Shown piece after piece: positions 30,894 to 36,969 of a stretch of 39,646 bases of DNA; positions within the stretch are counted from its first letter, which is position 1, and every line of letters starts with the position of its first letter. Below the pieces are notes generated by a model. That model ran no database searches, was not told the DNA's origin, and saw only the letters and a program-made list of their open reading frames with translations. Origin of the DNA: a virus; the IMG/VR virus record IMGVR_UViG_3300034121_002068, positions 1 to 39,646 of that record; one strand, given 5' to 3'. A program made the translations under genes and the position numbers.

Positions 30894-31099
30894 TCTGAAA
30901 ATTACTGAAATACTTTGGGCAAAAAACGTCGCGTGCATGCCCGCGGGTCCTTCCCGAACAATTCCATTGATACCCCCTGCGGGAACAATCACTGAGCGCG
31001 ACTCCCTTTCTTTCTGCCGTTTCCGGGCTGTTTTTCGCTGAAAAATTTTTGCGGTAGATCCCCAATTAAGTTCGAGCCCTAGTGGGGGCAAATTAAGAT

Positions 31100-31121
31100 T
31101 GGCTCATGAATTCATGGGCCA
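31100..31121. promoter_or_regulatory. 22-bp near-palindrome before the secreted-protein gene
   Basis: The palindrome has the centre CATGAATTCATG, flanked by GGC/GCC half-arms with one mismatch, then T-A. It ends 43 bp before the ATG of the secreted protein. Probably a protein-binding site or an RNA hairpin in that gene's leader. It has no sequence in common with the other operators here. Confidence 0.45.
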
Positions 31122-31164
31122 GTCTGCTAACTTTCCTCCGTCGACGTTAGAAAAAGGTGGGGAA

Positions 31165-31641
31165 ATGAGAATCGCTCGCTGGTGTGCTGCGGTGTTTCTC
31201 CTGGTGGCCTCGGTTGCCAGTGCTGAGGAATTCTCGATCGACTCGTTTCGATTTGAATGGAAATTGGCAACGGTTGGGGAATCAACGCTGACGATTGAAA
31301 AAACTCAGGATGCTACGCGGGTTGTGATTTTTACCTCGGGTGGCTCGCTCTCGATGACTGCGGCGGAAGCTGCCGCAGTTGGAATTGCCCTGGGCAAAAC
31401 TGGTGAATTTTCTAAGTCGCTGAAGGGGTCGATCGACAAGTCGGAAACGGGCAAAGCTGGGGAACTGGCGGTCAAGTTTTTGACGTCGAAGGATGGGGCG
31501 TTTGGTGTTTATTTGTCGCGGCCTGGGCGGGCGTTTTCTCGGGGCGTCCTGTTGGATCGTGAGGCGGCGGTTGCGTTTTGTCCTGGGCTCAGGCGCGCGG
31601 TTGAGATGCAAAAATACTTGGACAGCAAACTCAAATTGTGA
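31165..31641 (+). CDS. Secreted protein of the lysogeny region
   Basis: A 158-residue protein from ATG 31165 after GGTGGGG. The first 20 residues are a signal peptide (RWCAAVFLLVASVASA, cut before EEFS). The mature part is beta-rich, Lys/Glu/Ser-rich (FEWKLATVGESTLTIEKTQDATRV, SLSMTAAEAAAVGIALGK). It sits between the leftward operon and the repressor, where phages carry lysogenic-conversion genes. A superinfection-exclusion or host-modifying role in the periplasm is possible. No family recognised. Confidence 0.6.
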   Translation: MRIARWCAAVFLLVASVASAEEFSIDSFRFEWKLATVGESTLTIEKTQDATRVVIFTSGGSLSMTAAEAAAVGIALGKTGEFSKSLKGSIDKSETGKAGELAVKFLTSKDGAFGVYLSRPGRAFSRGVLLDREAAVAFCPGLRRAVEMQKYLDSKLKL

Positions 31642-31674
31642 ATGAGTGCTCTTTGCTCGGGAAAAAACGGTCTA

Positions 31675-31702
31675 TTGAAACTTGTGCAGTGGCTCGCATA
31701 AT
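31675..31702 (+). promoter_or_regulatory. Promoter giving a leaderless repressor mRNA
   Basis: -35 TTGAAA (31675-31680), 16-bp spacer, -10 CATAAT (31697-31702). The start expected 7 nt after the -10 is position 31709, the A of the repressor ATG itself. The only purine-rich sequence (AGAAGG) touches the ATG and cannot act as a Shine-Dalgarno. Confidence 0.6.
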
Positions 31703-31708
31703 AGAAGG

Positions 31709-31951
31709 ATGGAAACCTTGACTCTGCATAATCGATTTCAGAAAAAACTACGCGAAGCGCTGGAGGTGAACGGCTGGTCCCAAACGGATCTGGCAAAATC
31801 CCTCGATTGTGCTCCGCAGATGGTTTCCCAATATCTTTCCGGAAAAAGGATGCCGGGGTTGGATGTTGTTGAAAAATTCGCGATCGCCTTGGGTTTGCCC
31901 GATGCTGCCTCGCTGATCGATAATTCTGAAATCCTACAAGCAGTTGCTTGA
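31709..31951 (+). CDS. Cro/CI-type XRE repressor
   Basis: An 80-residue HTH protein (METLTLHNRFQKK...). The HTH covers about residues 20-58: LREALEVNGWSQTDLAKSLD, CAPQMVSQYLSGKRMPG, then LDVVEKFAIAL. It lacks the C-terminal protease domain of CI, so it would not be cleaved by RecA; it is like Cro or short repressors. It is probably the lysogeny/lysis regulator. Two matched palindromes follow at 31937-31950 (inside its own last codons) and 31956-31969. An upstream TTG would add 9 residues but the promoter at 31675-31702 excludes this start. Confidence 0.8.
   Translation: METLTLHNRFQKKLREALEVNGWSQTDLAKSLDCAPQMVSQYLSGKRMPGLDVVEKFAIALGLPDAASLIDNSEILQAVA
31937..31950. promoter_or_regulatory. Operator O1
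   Basis: CAAGCAGTTGCTTG, a palindrome with one mismatched pair. It overlaps the last codons of the repressor gene and three bases of the -35 of the rightward promoter. Its centre is 19 bp from that of O2, about two helical turns, allowing side-by-side binding. Confidence 0.65.
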
Positions 31952-31976
31952 CTCGCAAGCAATTGCTTGTAACAAT
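31948..31976 (+). promoter_or_regulatory. Rightward early promoter with built-in operator
   Basis: -35 TTGACT (31948-31953), which begins in the repressor's last codons, then a 17-bp spacer and -10 AACAAT (31971-31976; with a 16-bp spacer, TAACAA). The spacer is filled by operator O2. The start would be near 31983. It would drive the integrase and replication genes. A repressor on O2 would block it directly. Confidence 0.6.
31956..31969. promoter_or_regulatory. Operator O2 in the promoter spacer
   Basis: CAAGCAATTGCTTG is a perfect 14-bp palindrome placed between the -35 and -10 of the rightward promoter. It shares 13 of 14 bases with O1. This is the strongest evidence that the adjacent XRE gene codes for their repressor. 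Confidence 0.7.
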
Positions 31977-31998
31977 CCTGCCGTCGAATGACGTGCAG

Positions 31999-32050
31999 TT
32001 GAGATTTGACTCAAAGCTCGCCTTCGATAGGCGGGCTTTTTTCGTTTTTT
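31999..32050 (+). terminator. Intrinsic terminator preceded by a small hairpin
   Basis: A perfect small hairpin (TTGAG, loop, CTCAA; 31999-32014) is followed by a strong one: AAGCTCGCCT, loop TCGAT, AGGCGGGCTT (10 bp, one G-U), then TTTTTTCGTTTTTT. It would end the repressor mRNA, and also a transcript started at 31983 after about 60 nt. Confidence 0.8.
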
Positions 32051-32432
32051 GCGATTGAACTCCCTGCCGATTGTCGGGCCTCGCCGTTTGTGGTGGGGCT
32101 CTTGATCCATCTTTCTTGTCTGGGGGAATTCTCATGCGTCGCTTCTACAGAATCCTGCGCGTTGTCTGCTGGAAGTATGGGCGGACGATGTGCCGTCCGC
32201 AAAATCCGCTTCATTTCTACGATCATTTTCATGATGCGCTGTTTTGATTTGCGAGGAATGTTTTTTTCAAAAACTGTGCCTCAATTCTGGTTTTTCAATC
32301 TATTGCTTCTTGCTCATGATGGGGATTTTCGGATGCTATTCGCCGAAATTATTGATCGCCAATTGGTTTTGGTGGTCTTCCGGGCGAGTTGCGGCTCGCC
32401 TGTGGATTTTGCTCTCAGGGGAGTGGGTGGTT
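32051..32432 (+). other. Leader between early terminator and integrase
   Basis: This 382-bp stretch holds the 37-codon ORF at 32134-32247 and otherwise no convincing gene. An in-frame extension of the integrase runs through it (hydrophobic, with no ribosome site), and other long frames here have no gene-like product. It is the likeliest place for an attP, but no clear core or arm sites can be picked without the host junctions. Confidence 0.45.
32134..32247 (+). CDS. Possible small basic peptide before integrase
   Basis: A 37-residue ORF with ATG 32134 and GGGGGA 7 nt upstream. The product (MRRFYRILRVVCWKYGRTM..., then PLHFYDHFHDAL) is basic and aromatic. It might be an excisionase-like factor because it lies before the integrase, but no such motif is visible. 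Weakly supported. Confidence 0.4.
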   Translation: MRRFYRILRVVCWKYGRTMCRPQNPLHFYDHFHDALF

Positions 32433-33413
32433 GTGTTACTCAACGAATGGTTAACCGTGTATTGCGAACGGCGGCGGACGTTGCGGCCGTCGACGGTGGC
32501 GGTGTATCGGTCGCATATCGGGTCGCTTTGCCGGTGGTATTTGGCGACGCGGGGCGCGAGTCTCGAGACTTGCTCCTTGTCGCTGGATGTGGTGGAAGAT
32601 TTCCTGGCGGCGATGCGAACGGCGGAGAATTGGGCGCCTCGGACGCAAAATACGTGCAGGTCGTCTATCAACGCGGTTTGGAATGGGGCGATTCGGGCGC
32701 GTTTGGCGCCGGAAACCAACAATCGGTTGGTGGCCTCGTCTGCGGTGCCTCAACGGATGCCGATTGCTTGGTCGATCGACGATCTAAAGCGGTTGGTCGA
32801 GTTCGCCGGGGCTCTGCGTGGGCGTCGAAAAAATCGGTTTGCGACGCGTCGTCGCGAGTTTTGGCAATCGTTGTATCTGTTTCTGTACGAAACGGCTTGC
32901 CGTTTTTCGGCGGCGTTACTGGTCCGGCCTGGGGATATCGATTTTGCTCGCAACGTGGTCAAGTTGCGGGCCGAAAATTCCAAAACGGGAACCGATCATT
33001 TGGTTTCGATTTCGAAAAATACGGCGGGCATTTTGAAAACCATGATTGCCGATCATTGCGAGCGCGGGGTGTTTGGCGTGGGGTCGGAACTCGTTTGGCC
33101 AAGCGGGGCGCATGGAAAAAACGAGTTGTATCGTCAACACAAGGAATTCTTGCGGCAGTGCGGGCTGACCTGCGACCGTTATCACATGTTTCATTGTTTC
33201 CGTCGGACGTGCGCGACGCAACTAACGATTGTGAGTGGCATCGAACAGGCTTCGAAGGTTTTGAACCATTCCTCGGTTGCGATGACGCGGCGGTCGTATG
33301 TCGACGCAAGCCAGTTGGCTCACGTCGACGCAACGGCGTTGCTTCCGAGTCCGTTTGCCGACGATCCGGTCGACGATTTCCCGGCGACGATCAAGTTTTC
33401 TCGGTTTGCCTGA
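32433..33413 (+). CDS. int: Phage integrase (tyrosine recombinase)
   Basis: A 326-residue protein from GTG 32433 with GGGGAG 8 nt upstream. The N-terminal SAM-like core-binding domain is present (WLTVYCERRRTLRPSTVAVYRSHIGSL). The catalytic domain has the Arg in YETACRFSAAL, Lys in ENSKTGTDH, the HxxR motif in FHCFRRTCAT, the final His in LNHSSVAMT and the Tyr in RSYVD. It is probably the site-specific integrase for lysogeny. An in-frame upstream extension would be hydrophobic and has no ribosome site. A second recombinase lies at 28811-29722. Confidence 0.88.
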   Translation: MLLNEWLTVYCERRRTLRPSTVAVYRSHIGSLCRWYLATRGASLETCSLSLDVVEDFLAAMRTAENWAPRTQNTCRSSINAVWNGAIRARLAPETNNRLVASSAVPQRMPIAWSIDDLKRLVEFAGALRGRRKNRFATRRREFWQSLYLFLYETACRFSAALLVRPGDIDFARNVVKLRAENSKTGTDHLVSISKNTAGILKTMIADHCERGVFGVGSELVWPSGAHGKNELYRQHKEFLRQCGLTCDRYHMFHCFRRTCATQLTIVSGIEQASKVLNHSSVAMTRRSYVDASQLAHVDATALLPSPFADDPVDDFPATIKFSRFA

Positions 33414-33512
33414 TTCTGATCGTTTGTTATTTGCGGTCTTGTTAATTCGCGTTGTTCGAATGGATCGCGGTACGTAGTTTCCGAACTTCTGTTTTTTTTT
33501 GGGGGGGGGATT

Positions 33513-33785
33513 GTGGCTGCAAAAAAACCGGCTGACGTCATGGCTAAAAACATTGCCGAAGCAATTTGGCTACGAACGGTTCGCCGTTTGACCTGCGCGC
33601 AAATTGCGGAAAAATTGAAGGTTTCAAAGGACGACGTGGGGTTGTGGTTGCGAGAGGCAAAGGTCATGAAGCCTGAAGCAGTAGAGAAACCGAAATTTAT
33701 CGATCGGGAATGGGCTCTCGATCGATACCTGGCGAGTAAACCGGGGACAAAAGAGGCGGTCGATCTGCTGGGGGCGTTGCTGTGA
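33513..33785 (+). CDS. Small HTH protein
   Basis: A 90-residue protein starting GTG 33513 after a run of G. Residues 18-50 form an HTH (TVRRLTCAQIAEKLKVSKDDVGLWLREAKV) similar to those in phage regulators. The basic N-terminus and short C-terminal helix are otherwise unremarkable. Its stop overlaps the next gene as GTGA, so it is co-translated with the 5'-nuclease gene. Probably a DNA-binding regulator of the replication operon. Confidence 0.6.
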   Translation: MAAKKPADVMAKNIAEAIWLRTVRRLTCAQIAEKLKVSKDDVGLWLREAKVMKPEAVEKPKFIDREWALDRYLASKPGTKEAVDLLGALL

Positions 33786-35647
33786 CTTCCTTGATTCAGC
33801 CTCTGGTTTTTATTGAACACGATGCCGGGAAGGAATTTCATAAAACATTTCCGGCGGGGTCTGTGCTGCATGAATGCCTGGGCTGGGGATCTACTTGGGG
33901 TGAGGAAGAACGGGTTTGCGAGGGGATCGTTCGGACCTGGGCAAAGCGTTACAAGATCGAGGGCCGGGTCTTTATGCTGGGTGGTCGGCCTCGGGCGATT
34001 GAGCGGCGGTTTTTCGATCCCTCCTATGCGGGGCGGTCGGATGTGGTTCCGACGGTCATCCCGACGGGCGAGTTGGCGCGTGTGGTATCGGATGCCTCAT
34101 GTGTCATGGTCGACGACGGTCGACTCGCCGGTCGGGATGGCGGTCGGACGTCCGGCGGCAGATATGTTGACTGGTCTGACTCGCCTGACGAGTTGCCTAG
34201 TAAGTCCTTGCCGGACGTGCGCGCCGTTGTGGCGGCGGTGCCGGAGACACGGCAGGAAGTTAGCGTTCCTGCCGTGTCTCCGGTGCCTCGTCCTACTGTT
34301 GTGGCGTCGTATGGGATTGTGGTGGTGGTCGACCTGCTGAACGTGTTGGTGCGGGCCTATCATGCGGGTCCGCCTAATCCGGTGGCGGCGGTCCGGTCGT
34401 TTTTGCAAACGGTTGCAAACATTTTGGAACGGCTGTCTCCGGAGTATTTGCTCTTTGCCGACGACGGGGGGCATGTCGAGCGGTCGGGATTGTATCCGGA
34501 TTACAAGGCGAATCGATCTCCGAAACCTGCTGAGCTCGTTGACGCGATCGAGTTGGCTCGCCGGGCCGTGGTGGGCGTGGGGTGGCCGCTGATCCGGTGC
34601 GAAGGCTGGGAAGCCGACGATGTGATTGCCAGTCTGGCCGAATCGGTGGCGACGCGGGCCAGTGGGTTTTTCGTCGCGAGCTGCGATAAGGATTTGCTGC
34701 AGTTGTGCGTCTCTGGATCCGGGGTCAAGGTGTACCATCCTTGGGACGGGGGAAAAATCCTCGGTTCCAAACACGTTGAAGAAAAATACGAGATTGCGGC
34801 CGGCCAGTTCGGGGATTACTTGGCTTTGTGCGGTGATGCCTCGGACGGCGTTCCGGGTGTGCGTGGGATTGGTCCGAAAAAAGCGGTTGATCTGTTGTCG
34901 AAGTATCCGGATTTTGAAGCCGTGCTGGAAGCGGGGCGGTGTCTGCTGGTACTTGGTGCCGTGGGCAAGGCATTGCGTGACGATGCGGACGCGGCGCGGA
35001 TGTCGCGGCGGCTGGTGACGCTACAGCGTCAATTGCCGGTGCCGGAAGCCTGGCATGATTTGCCGGCGACGTCTCCGTCGGCGGGATGGCGGGACACTCT
35101 AAGCCAATTGGATTTGTTCAAGTCGGTCAATCGGTTGGCTGACTTGTTACCGGTCGATGGTCGGGTGCGGCAAGGTTCGTCACTGATTGAAGTCCCGTTT
35201 GATCCGCGGTCGGTCCGTTGGGCTGCGACAGTTCCGGGGGTGGCTGAGGTGGTCGACGTGGTCGACGCGGTCGAGGTGGTCGAGGTGGTCGAGCTGCAGG
35301 AGCTCGCCTCCGTCGCGGTGGCGGTGCCTGCCGTCGATGATTTTCTCTGGGTGGATGAGATGCCGGTCTTGGCTCGGGTGTCTCCGTCGGCCTCGTTGGA
35401 AGAAAAATGTCGGTCGGTTTTCGCGAACGTATACCGCCGGTGGAAAAAAGGTCAGTCTCGACCGTTGCCAGAAGCCGAAAACGGCTGGCGAAGAGATACC
35501 GCGTTTTTTTATGTGGAACAATTGGCTTGGGCGGGGTTGCCGTTTTCGATGGGGCCGTTTGCTGAGTCTGTTCAGAATCAAAAGTCTGTCATGTCTTCAC
35601 CTGGGCCGGTTGAGCCGGTCCGGGTTCCTGCTGGTTCGTTGTTTTAG
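33782..35647 (+). CDS. 5'-3' exonuclease (FEN/PolA-type) with extra N- and C-terminal regions
   Basis: A 621-residue protein. Residues 180-450 are a 5'-nuclease domain with its metal-binding acids: VVVVDLLNVLVRAYH, FADDGGHVERSGLYPDYKANR, CEGWEADDVIA, SCDKDLLQL and the H3TH motif ALCGDASDGVPGVRGIGPKKAVDLL. It removes 5' flaps and RNA primers during replication. Residues 1-175 are a unique region (HECLGWGSTWGEEERVCEGIV...). A Val-rich repeat (VVDVVDAVEVVEVVELQ, coded by GTCGAGGTG repeats near 35254-35295) leads to a last small domain (YRRWKKGQSRPLPEAENGW). It is much longer than a typical phage 5'-nuclease. Confidence 0.8.
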   Translation: MTSLIQPLVFIEHDAGKEFHKTFPAGSVLHECLGWGSTWGEEERVCEGIVRTWAKRYKIEGRVFMLGGRPRAIERRFFDPSYAGRSDVVPTVIPTGELARVVSDASCVMVDDGRLAGRDGGRTSGGRYVDWSDSPDELPSKSLPDVRAVVAAVPETRQEVSVPAVSPVPRPTVVASYGIVVVVDLLNVLVRAYHAGPPNPVAAVRSFLQTVANILERLSPEYLLFADDGGHVERSGLYPDYKANRSPKPAELVDAIELARRAVVGVGWPLIRCEGWEADDVIASLAESVATRASGFFVASCDKDLLQLCVSGSGVKVYHPWDGGKILGSKHVEEKYEIAAGQFGDYLALCGDASDGVPGVRGIGPKKAVDLLSKYPDFEAVLEAGRCLLVLGAVGKALRDDADAARMSRRLVTLQRQLPVPEAWHDLPATSPSAGWRDTLSQLDLFKSVNRLADLLPVDGRVRQGSSLIEVPFDPRSVRWAATVPGVAEVVDVVDAVEVVEVVELQELASVAVAVPAVDDFLWVDEMPVLARVSPSASLEEKCRSVFANVYRRWKKGQSRPLPEAENGWRRDTAFFYVEQLAWAGLPFSMGPFAESVQNQKSVMSSPGPVEPVRVPAGSLF

Positions 35648-35688
35648 CCTGCGAGAATTGCGGGCGTTTGCAATCGAAAGGATTTCGA

Positions 35689-35823
35689 ATGGGATTTTGC
35701 GTTTTGACTCGCTGCGAGGGCGAACGGATCGTGATGACGGTCGAGGGGGAATCGGGGCCGGTTGAAATTGTGATTTCGTTTCAAGTGGCGTTTTTGGGGC
35801 TTCCTGAAGGGGTCTCACCGTGA
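35689..35823 (+). CDS. Short CsrA-like protein
   Basis: A 44-residue protein with ATG 35689 and AAAGGA 7 nt upstream. It begins like CsrA (MGFCVLTRCEGERIVMTVEG; conserved L-T-R and G-E-R-I) and continues with a beta strand and the family's end of the core (VEIVISFQVAFLGLPEGVSP). It stops there, before the C-terminal helix and the arginine (Arg44 in E. coli) used for RNA binding. CsrA dimers bind GGA motifs in mRNA leaders. This short form may bind RNA poorly, or act on a host CsrA by forming mixed dimers. Its stop overlaps the next gene (GTGA). Confidence 0.65.
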   Translation: MGFCVLTRCEGERIVMTVEGESGPVEIVISFQVAFLGLPEGVSP

Positions 35824-36899
35824 GTTCGAAGCCGCTGAGCGGCTCGCGGCTGGCGTTTGGTGAGGATTACCCGAAGGATCGAACAAATCGATATTTGTTT
35901 CAAATGCTCGATCTGTTGTTGGTGCCGGTGGTGGCTCGTGCGTTGGGCAAGTCGGGGCTTAATTTGGTCCGGGTTATTGTCTCGATGGAAAATCAGATGT
36001 TTTTTCGTCAAGCGGTATTGATTACCGATGACGATTTGCGGCCTCGTGTTGACTGCTCGGAAAAAACTCTGGTCGAGGCTCGGCGGCGGTGCATTGCAGC
36101 CGGATGGATTCATTACGAACCTGCGACGATGGGGCAAAGTTCGCGGATTTGGACGAAGGTCCCTCAGTGGGTCGATGTGAAGTTTTCCGACGGAACGCGG
36201 TGGAGAAATTCCACTGAAACCTCCACCAGTAACTCCCCTGAAAAGTTCACTGAAACCTCCACCAGTAACTCCCCTTCTTTATCTTCTGCTACGTCTTCGA
36301 AATTCATCCTTTCCGACGTGACGGAGGAATGGACGGAGGTAGAAAAGCTATTGAAAACGGCGGGGGTGGAAACGATTGTCGAAACTGTTGCGGCGTGTTG
36401 CAGGAATGGCTTGAAATCGGTTGAAGCGGTCGAGTTAATCGACTGGTGGCAAAAACATTCCAGCGGCTTTGACAGTCCGTCCGGGGCATTGGTGACCGGG
36501 TTGAAGAATTTTCGGCCTGGCGTTGCTGGGTCTCGGTTTCCTCGGGATTTGGCGGGCTGTTTTCCAAAATTGCGTGAAGGGTATTTGGACGCGTTGGCGG
36601 CGACGCGGCGAACGGCGGCGGATGCGGCGGCGGCGGCGACGCGTGCTCGCGAAGAATCGAATTTGGTCGAGCGCAAGCGGGAAGAAAAACAATTGTTGCT
36701 CGCCTGGGAAAGCCAGTTCGGCGAGGTGCTCAACGAAATGGAAGATTCCGAATTGGCTTCTGTTATTGAACACGGTTGGTTGCTGGAACATGCGAAAAAA
36801 CTCGGTCGAAATTCGGATTTGGTTCGGCCGCTGTTGCTTGCTGAATTGGCGAGGTTTTTCGGGGGATCGTCGGAAACTGTGGTCTCAATGAAGAGCTGA
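35820..36899 (+). CDS. Replication initiator-like protein (DnaD / lambda O type)
   Basis: A 359-residue protein, GTG 35820 coupled to the CsrA-like gene. The N-terminal 115 residues contain a winged-helix pattern (VLITDDDLRPRVDCSEKTLVEARRRCIAAGWI). A Ser/Thr-rich linker coded by two 28-bp direct repeats follows (36212-36275). The C-terminal half is helical (WWQKHSSGFDSPSGALVTGLKN) like DnaD or replication-initiator C-domains that recruit helicase, and ends in a coiled coil (RAREESNLVERKREEKQ). It probably opens the phage origin and loads host helicase. It lies next to the ParB-like gene in the replication cluster. Confidence 0.6.
   Translation: MSSKPLSGSRLAFGEDYPKDRTNRYLFQMLDLLLVPVVARALGKSGLNLVRVIVSMENQMFFRQAVLITDDDLRPRVDCSEKTLVEARRRCIAAGWIHYEPATMGQSSRIWTKVPQWVDVKFSDGTRWRNSTETSTSNSPEKFTETSTSNSPSLSSATSSKFILSDVTEEWTEVEKLLKTAGVETIVETVAACCRNGLKSVEAVELIDWWQKHSSGFDSPSGALVTGLKNFRPGVAGSRFPRDLAGCFPKLREGYLDALAATRRTAADAAAAATRAREESNLVERKREEKQLLLAWESQFGEVLNEMEDSELASVIEHGWLLEHAKKLGRNSDLVRPLLLAELARFFGGSSETVVSMKS
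36212..36275 (+). repeat. 28-bp direct repeats inside the initiator gene (candidate origin)
   Basis: Two identical 28-bp copies beginning CACTGAAACCTCCACCAG start at 36212 and 36248, a 36-bp period. They are C-rich on the coding strand, opposite to the G-rich genes around them, and are followed by T-rich sequence. In lambda the origin iterons lie inside the O initiator gene, in the same place. Confidence 0.55.
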
Positions 36900-36969
36900 G
36901 ATTCGTTCCGGGAAGACGTTTCTAGTTGGTTTTGTGTTTTTCTTGTTGTTTTTTTGGGGGAGGTTTTTC

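Larger units (their letters stand above)
30795..31164. other. Control region between leftward operon and secreted-protein gene
   Basis: This 370-bp stretch has no convincing gene. It holds the leftward promoter and its 20-bp dyad near 30850-30893 and the 22-bp palindrome at 31100-31121 before the secreted-protein gene. The central part (30900-31080) has several G/C-rich short repeats (CCCGAACAAT, GCGGGAACAAT) and AATTAAG motifs twice. No clear origin or rightward promoter was found, so how the 31165 gene is transcribed remains open. Confidence 0.5.

Noticed and set aside
32006-32035. Second TTGACT as another promoter
   Set aside because: The spacer and -10 (GATAGG) lie inside the terminator stem and match poorly.
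32006-33445. 479-codon rightward frame over the integrase
   Set aside because: The integrase frame has all catalytic residues; the other frame has a Gly/Val/Arg-rich product.
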